Shown one piece after another: positions 60,716-64,000 of a stretch of 64,000 bases of DNA (position 1 is the stretch's first letter; the number at the start of each line of letters is the position of its first letter). The stretch lies in the NCBI RefSeq assembly GCF_002846365.1, contig NZ_PJMW01000001.1, forward strand, positions 744,001 through 808,000, read 5' to 3'. Under the pieces are notes generated by a model. That model saw only the letters and a list, made by a program, of their open reading frames with translations. It had not been told where the DNA came from and did not search any database. The stretch is from Nocardia fluminea. GTDB lineage: Bacteria; Actinomycetota; Actinomycetes; Mycobacteriales; Mycobacteriaceae. A program made the translations under genes and the position numbers.

Positions 60716-61017
60716 CGCCGGGTCTGGCCGAGCTCCGAGGCGAAATACGCACTCGCATCACGCAATACAGCGTTGACCCGCTCCAGCTCGGCGACTCGTT
60801 TACGGAGTTGCTTGTTCTCCTCGGCCATGTCGGTCGTCGGGCGGTCGTGGCGGTGGCCGGCATCGGCTTCGGCTTGGCGGATCCAGTTCCGCAATGCCTC
60901 GTGATGCACCCCGAGTTGCTCGGCGAGCTTCCGGATCGTCGGCTTGGGATCGGACTCTCGATACAACCGCACGGCTCGAGCTCTCAACTCGTCCGGATAT
61001 TTCTTCGGTGCTGCCAC
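60712..61017 (-). CDS. IS3-family transposase OrfA
   Basis: This 101-aa protein begins MAAPKKYPDELRARAVRLYR and has the HTH TIRKLAEQLGVHHEALRNWI followed by a leucine-zipper coiled coil (MAEENKQLRKRVAELERVNA) used for oligomerisation with OrfB. It recognises the IS ends. Length and motifs are normal for the family. Confidence 0.92.
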   Translation of the reverse strand: MAAPKKYPDELRARAVRLYRESDPKPTIRKLAEQLGVHHEALRNWIRQAEADAGHRHDRPTTDMAEENKQLRKRVAELERVNAVLRDASAYFASELGQTRR

Positions 61018-61330
61018 TGATCGACTCCTTCCGGTCCTATAGGACCACGGGTTGGAGCTCTCCGTGAAAGCGGGGGAACCTCACTCGACTTGCCCGACCC
61101 ATCGTTGTTCCAGCCGACCACCGCACGATCGATCGCGCCATTGTGATCACCCCGATCGGGATATGCCCCAACGACGGCACAACGCGCATCCGTCATCCGC
61201 AGCCATAGGGGTCGGTGGTCTTCTTCTCGAGGCCGCGCAGCGCCAAGTCCATGGTTCGGGCCGCCGTAGGACTCAGCCTCCGCCCCTTCGCCGACGGTCG
61301 CTTTCGGGCTGTGTACGAAGGTCTTCGCGG

Positions 61331-61653
61331 CGAACCTAGGGCTGGGCGCATTGTTGAATGGCTCCAGGATATATCCCAATATTGAGTATTCACCGTCGTC
61401 TTTAGACCGTGTCTCACATCACTGTAGTTCATTCGGCGTGTGCCGTAGCCGGTTGTGTTGCATGATGTCTGGTTCTGGTCGGCGACAAAGCATACGCCAA
61501 CACCGAACTGCACCGATGGGGCCGCGACCGTGATATCATCGACTGTATTTCACGCAACCTATCGCCGCCATTCACGAGCTCAGGCAGTTGACGTCGAGTC
61601 CCGATCTCACTATCTTCGTGACCGCAGGAAATCCGCCAACTAAAGGGAGTCCG
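61331..61653. other. Gene-free stretch upstream of the AIPR gene
   Basis: This is A+T-richer DNA with no convincing frame. It should carry the AIPR gene promoter. An in-frame start at 61588 exists, but the TTG at 61654 has a better ribosome binding site. Confidence 0.45.
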
Positions 61654-63372
61654 TTGAGCAACGAGACGGTCTTGATTGATCAATACTTGAAGTCACGTCA
61701 AGATGCACGGGACACGCCGCTTCCCGACGACATTGCGTATGAACTTTTAGCAGCCCAGAGCGTGCTTCGCGACTACCAGCTTTCGGATGAGGAAGTCGAG
61801 TTGGGACGAGTCGGCGGGGGTATGGATGGTGGTATCGACGGCTTCTATACGTTTCTGGACGGTACGCTATTGGACGAAGACTCTGATGTCTTGAGTCAAA
61901 ATTTCAAAGCCGCTGATATTAGACGGCATGCCGATATCGATGTATGGATTTTGCAGGCCAAGCGGGAGACGTCTTTTTCTGAAACAACATTTGATAAGCT
62001 GGAGTCATCACTACGCCGCCTTTTCGATCTGACGCTTTCAGACTCGGATCTCACTGTGCTTTATTCGAAAGAGCTGATTGCAAGAGTTCGAATATTTACT
62101 GAGACTTGGCGCACCTTGGGAATAAGAAGCCCTCGCATTACGGTTCATGTTGACTATGTCACCAAAGGTGACTGCAGTACGGTCGGCGTACCTGTCAAAA
62201 CCAAAAAACGAGATCTAGAGTCTATGATCGCAGGGTCGATCAAAGGCTCGTTGGTGGATGTCCGATTGATTGGCAGTAGCGAATTATGGCAAATCTTGAG
62301 CAGCGAGCCAGAGTATGATCTCCAACTTAAGGTCTCACCCTACGTTCCGCTCGGCGAGGCATACTCGGGTCTCGTAAGACTTGCCGACTATTATGATTTT
62401 CTTTCTGACGGCCGAGATGAGCTACGGACGAACCTTTTCGACTGGAATGTGCGTGACTACCAGGGCGAGGTGACCGTAAACCGGGCTATCAAAGATACGT
62501 TGAATTCTAGCTCCGATGAAGATTTTTGGTGGTTCAACAACGGCGTGACAGTCCTATGCTCGGAAGCTTCCATTGGTGCCGACAGCACATTTACGTTGCG
62601 CGGAGTCCAAATCGTCAACGGTATGCAAACCTCTCACGAGATATTTACGGCCCTGCGTGATACAGACTCCTCTGACCGAGATAAGAAACGATCAGTCGCA
62701 GTACGGATAATTAAGACTCAAGACGAGGATATTCGTGACAGAATTATCCGTGCTACCAATAGTCAAACAAAGGTGCCCGACGCATCCCTGCACGCTACCG
62801 AGGCCATTCACAGGCAGATAGAAGCGCATTTCAAGTCTCACGGCTGGTTCTACGATCGTCGCAAGAATTTCTACAAGAATACCGGAAAACCTGGCGACCG
62901 CATTATCAGCATAGGCAGTCTGGGGCAAGCGGTTACTGCCATCGGATTATCTCGCCCTAATGATGCGCGCGCTCGTCCGACCACGTTGCTAAACAATCCG
63001 TCCGACTACAAGCAGATCTTTAATACTGCGGTAAACTTGGATGTGTACCTTTGGCTCGCGGCTGCACAGCGCAAGGTTGATGCAATGTTGACGAAGGAAG
63101 TGGATGCTTACATCAAAACAAATCTGCGATTCTATGTCAGTTGCTATCTCGTTACTCGGCAAGCAGGATTCCGCATATACAACCCGAAGCAATTGCGCGA
63201 GATAGCGGAAATTCCATTCGAGGTGGATTCTACTACGATCTTTCATTCGGCACAAAGGATTGAAGAAATTGCAGTGAATCTCGCGGATGATGAGGAGCCC
63301 GATTGGAGTCTTGATCGTATCGCCAAGAACAGAGGTTTTGCCGAGGCTGTAATCGAAGCAGCGTTGGACTGA
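61654..63372 (+). CDS. AIPR-family (abortive infection/phage resistance) protein
   Basis: This 572-aa protein has an N-terminal nuclease-like region (GMDGGIDGFYTFLDG with Asp62; VWILQAKRETSF with Gln101/Lys103, a D...QxK variant of PD-(D/E)XK). The central AIPR signature follows: FDWNVRDYQGEVTVNRAIKD, FWWFNNGVTVLCSEA, VQIVNGMQTSHEIF and RIIRATNSQTKVPDASLHAT. AIPR proteins take part in abortive infection phage resistance and often occur alone in islands. A TTG at 61654 with AAGGGAG upstream is the best start. The gene is markedly less G+C-rich than the chromosome, which shows recent acquisition. Confidence 0.87.
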   Translation: MSNETVLIDQYLKSRQDARDTPLPDDIAYELLAAQSVLRDYQLSDEEVELGRVGGGMDGGIDGFYTFLDGTLLDEDSDVLSQNFKAADIRRHADIDVWILQAKRETSFSETTFDKLESSLRRLFDLTLSDSDLTVLYSKELIARVRIFTETWRTLGIRSPRITVHVDYVTKGDCSTVGVPVKTKKRDLESMIAGSIKGSLVDVRLIGSSELWQILSSEPEYDLQLKVSPYVPLGEAYSGLVRLADYYDFLSDGRDELRTNLFDWNVRDYQGEVTVNRAIKDTLNSSSDEDFWWFNNGVTVLCSEASIGADSTFTLRGVQIVNGMQTSHEIFTALRDTDSSDRDKKRSVAVRIIKTQDEDIRDRIIRATNSQTKVPDASLHATEAIHRQIEAHFKSHGWFYDRRKNFYKNTGKPGDRIISIGSLGQAVTAIGLSRPNDARARPTTLLNNPSDYKQIFNTAVNLDVYLWLAAAQRKVDAMLTKEVDAYIKTNLRFYVSCYLVTRQAGFRIYNPKQLREIAEIPFEVDSTTIFHSAQRIEEIAVNLADDEEPDWSLDRIAKNRGFAEAVIEAALD

Positions 63373-63507
63373 TTGACTAGCTCTAAGTGTCAGTCAGTAA
63401 CCTAGATTAGGTTGCTGCCATTTGCGCACTTGCATTCAGAGAGCTAGCACCCTCACTGCCGCCCGTCCAACTGTCATCATTGCCAGCGACCGACGCTACG
63501 ATATTGC

Positions 63508-63873
63508 TTACTCCGAACTTATCTCGTTGGTGGACGCAAGGGGATACTTCGATCGTGAAGGGCTTTCCAAACACTGCCCTTTGCCTTGTCGAGTTTGGCA
63601 GCGGCGATCGCCTGCTTCGTAGAGTGCTGCGGCGCGGTCGACCTCGTCCTGGGTCATTGGCTGTAAGCGAGTCTGTATTCCATGCTCGCGAAGGATCTTC
63701 ACCAGGCTGTCTTTGGACAGGCCGTACTGCTTGCAGAGTTGGTTACTTGAGGCACCTTCGCGATAGTCGGCGATCTCGGTGATGGCGGTTGGTGTGAAGC
63801 GGTGATCGTTGCGGCGCGGTTTGGCTGGCATTGTGCCTGGTAGACGTGGGTATGTGATTTCGAGCAATTTCAC
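63508..63873 (-). pseudogene. HTH-containing recombinase C-terminus, frameshifted remnant
   Basis: On the minus strand, DHRFTPTAITEIADYREGAS, NQLCKQYGLSKDSLVKILRE, HGIQTRLQPMTQDEVDRAAA and LYEAG resemble the helix-turn-helix C-terminal region of serine recombinases and resolvases. After LYEAG the expected second helix (AIAAAKLDKAKGSVWKALHD) is in another frame, so the piece is shifted. No catalytic domain is present in front of it. I read it as a recombinase relic at the border of the second island. Confidence 0.5.
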
Positions 63874-63929
63874 GAGGGTGCGAAGTTGGTTGGCTTGGGG
63901 GGGTGAAAGCTTCTAAGAAGGGCGACAGC

Positions 63930-63965
63930 AAAAACCCTCTCCGACCTCGGCCGGAGAGGGTTTTG
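63930..63965. terminator. Terminator resembling those at both attachment sites
   Basis: AAAACCCTCTCCG (63931-63943) pairs with CGGAGAGGGTTTT (63952-63964). It is preceded by GCGACAGCAAAA, much like CCGACAGTAGCAAA before the terminator at 58989. It may mark the original chromosomal sequence downstream of tRNA-Pro. Confidence 0.75.
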
Positions 63966-64000
63966 TTGTACCGAGTCTTCGACGTGCTCGGCCAAATCCC

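Larger units (their letters stand above)
59792..61083 (-). mobile_element. IS3-family insertion sequence (1292 bp)
   Basis: The left end TGAGGTTCCCCCGCTGAGCC (59792-59811) is mirrored at the right end, which reads TGAGGTTCCCCCGCTTTCAC inward from 61083. Both flanks carry CTC (59789-59791 and 61084-61086), a 3-bp target duplication typical of the IS3 family. The two genes inside (orfA, orfB) are intact. Removing the element with one CTC rejoins the host integrase reading frame exactly. Confidence 0.9.
59027..61330 (-). pseudogene. Second tyrosine integrase, frameshifted and split by an IS3 element
   Basis: The pieces match the integrase at 55346: VKNTLAVLVPVMEQAKRDGL, CGWQKLYAQIEDELDDPRSL, EYQGWGDVVTFAACTASWIG, HLRRHDLRHTGLTWMAHAGV, LLQKIAGHADSRTM. 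An IS element interrupts it at 59792-61083; joining the flanks reads SGKSS-VKNTLAVL in frame. Further frameshifts lie after RRQITPGP (near 59440) and before the catalytic RYLHP (near 59110). The N-terminal remnant beyond the IS (LALRGLEKKTTDPY, RVVPSLGHIPIGVIT) is also decayed. It marks a second island inserted at the same site. Confidence 0.8.

Noticed and set aside
55229..64000. CRISPR array or toxin-antitoxin pair in the mobile region
   Set aside because: I found no regularly spaced short repeats and no pair of small adjacent genes with toxin-antitoxin features.

Overview
The window is high-GC actinobacterial chromosome, most like Nocardia or a close relative (Rhodococcus, Mycobacterium). 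The signs are a mycothiol-dependent formaldehyde dehydrogenase (MscR type), two F420-type luciferase-like oxidoreductases, an FprB-type ferredoxin reductase, paired acyl-CoA dehydrogenases (ACADs), a rhodococcal-type endoglycoceramidase, an LppU-like envelope protein, and many TetR-family regulators next to lipid catabolic operons. The genus is an inference from gene content.

Layout. 1-8137: an ACAD/DszC-like flavoprotein cut by the window edge, an MFE-2-like SDR, and a TetR gene divergent from a likely operon of an RutE-like reductase, an adenylation-thiolation-thioesterase (A-T-TE) enzyme, an NAD-dependent epimerase-like protein and a SnoaL-like protein. The A-T-TE enzyme resembles quinone/furanone synthetases and may define a small natural-product cluster. 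8339-16604: a Nudix protein, a MerR remnant, and a minus-strand set for an alkyl sulfate (sulfatase, aldehyde dehydrogenase, alcohol dehydrogenase, two ACADs) divergent from a TetR gene. 16601-23083: two more regulators (QsdR-like TetR; MarR with a divergent VOC protein and twin operators), envelope and secreted proteins, an OafA-type acyltransferase and an anchored hydrolase. 23230-36337: an oxidative catabolic region with MscR, LLM oxidoreductases, FprB, SDRs, ALDH, a truncated phosphotransferase, a hydrolase and a flavin monooxygenase. A TGGACA-NN-TGTCT element recurs in two of its promoters. 36351-47545: secreted proteins, endoglycoceramidase, a frameshifted lipase, TetR/SDR pairs, a PucR-type regulator and a secreted PHB-depolymerase-like esterase. 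47631-54873: an epoxide hydrolase and a compact beta-oxidation operon (thiolase, two SDRs, MaoC hydratase, two ACADs) divergent from a TetR gene with a palindromic operator.

55229-64000 is a mobile region at tRNA-Pro(GGG). A 43-bp copy of the tRNA 3' end recurs at 58940-58982 and bounds a 3.7-kb element holding a tyrosine integrase with three inactivating lesions, a PD-(D/E)XK-type nuclease and a small ORF. Directly behind it lies a second, related integrase remnant, split by an IS3-family insertion that has clear inverted repeats and a 3-bp target duplication. Beyond that is an AIPR-family protein (abortive infection/phage resistance) with its own nuclease-like N-terminus, and then a recombinase remnant. 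The region is visibly richer in A+T than the rest. It looks like successive integrations at one tRNA, each carrying a solitary nuclease-like candidate defence gene.
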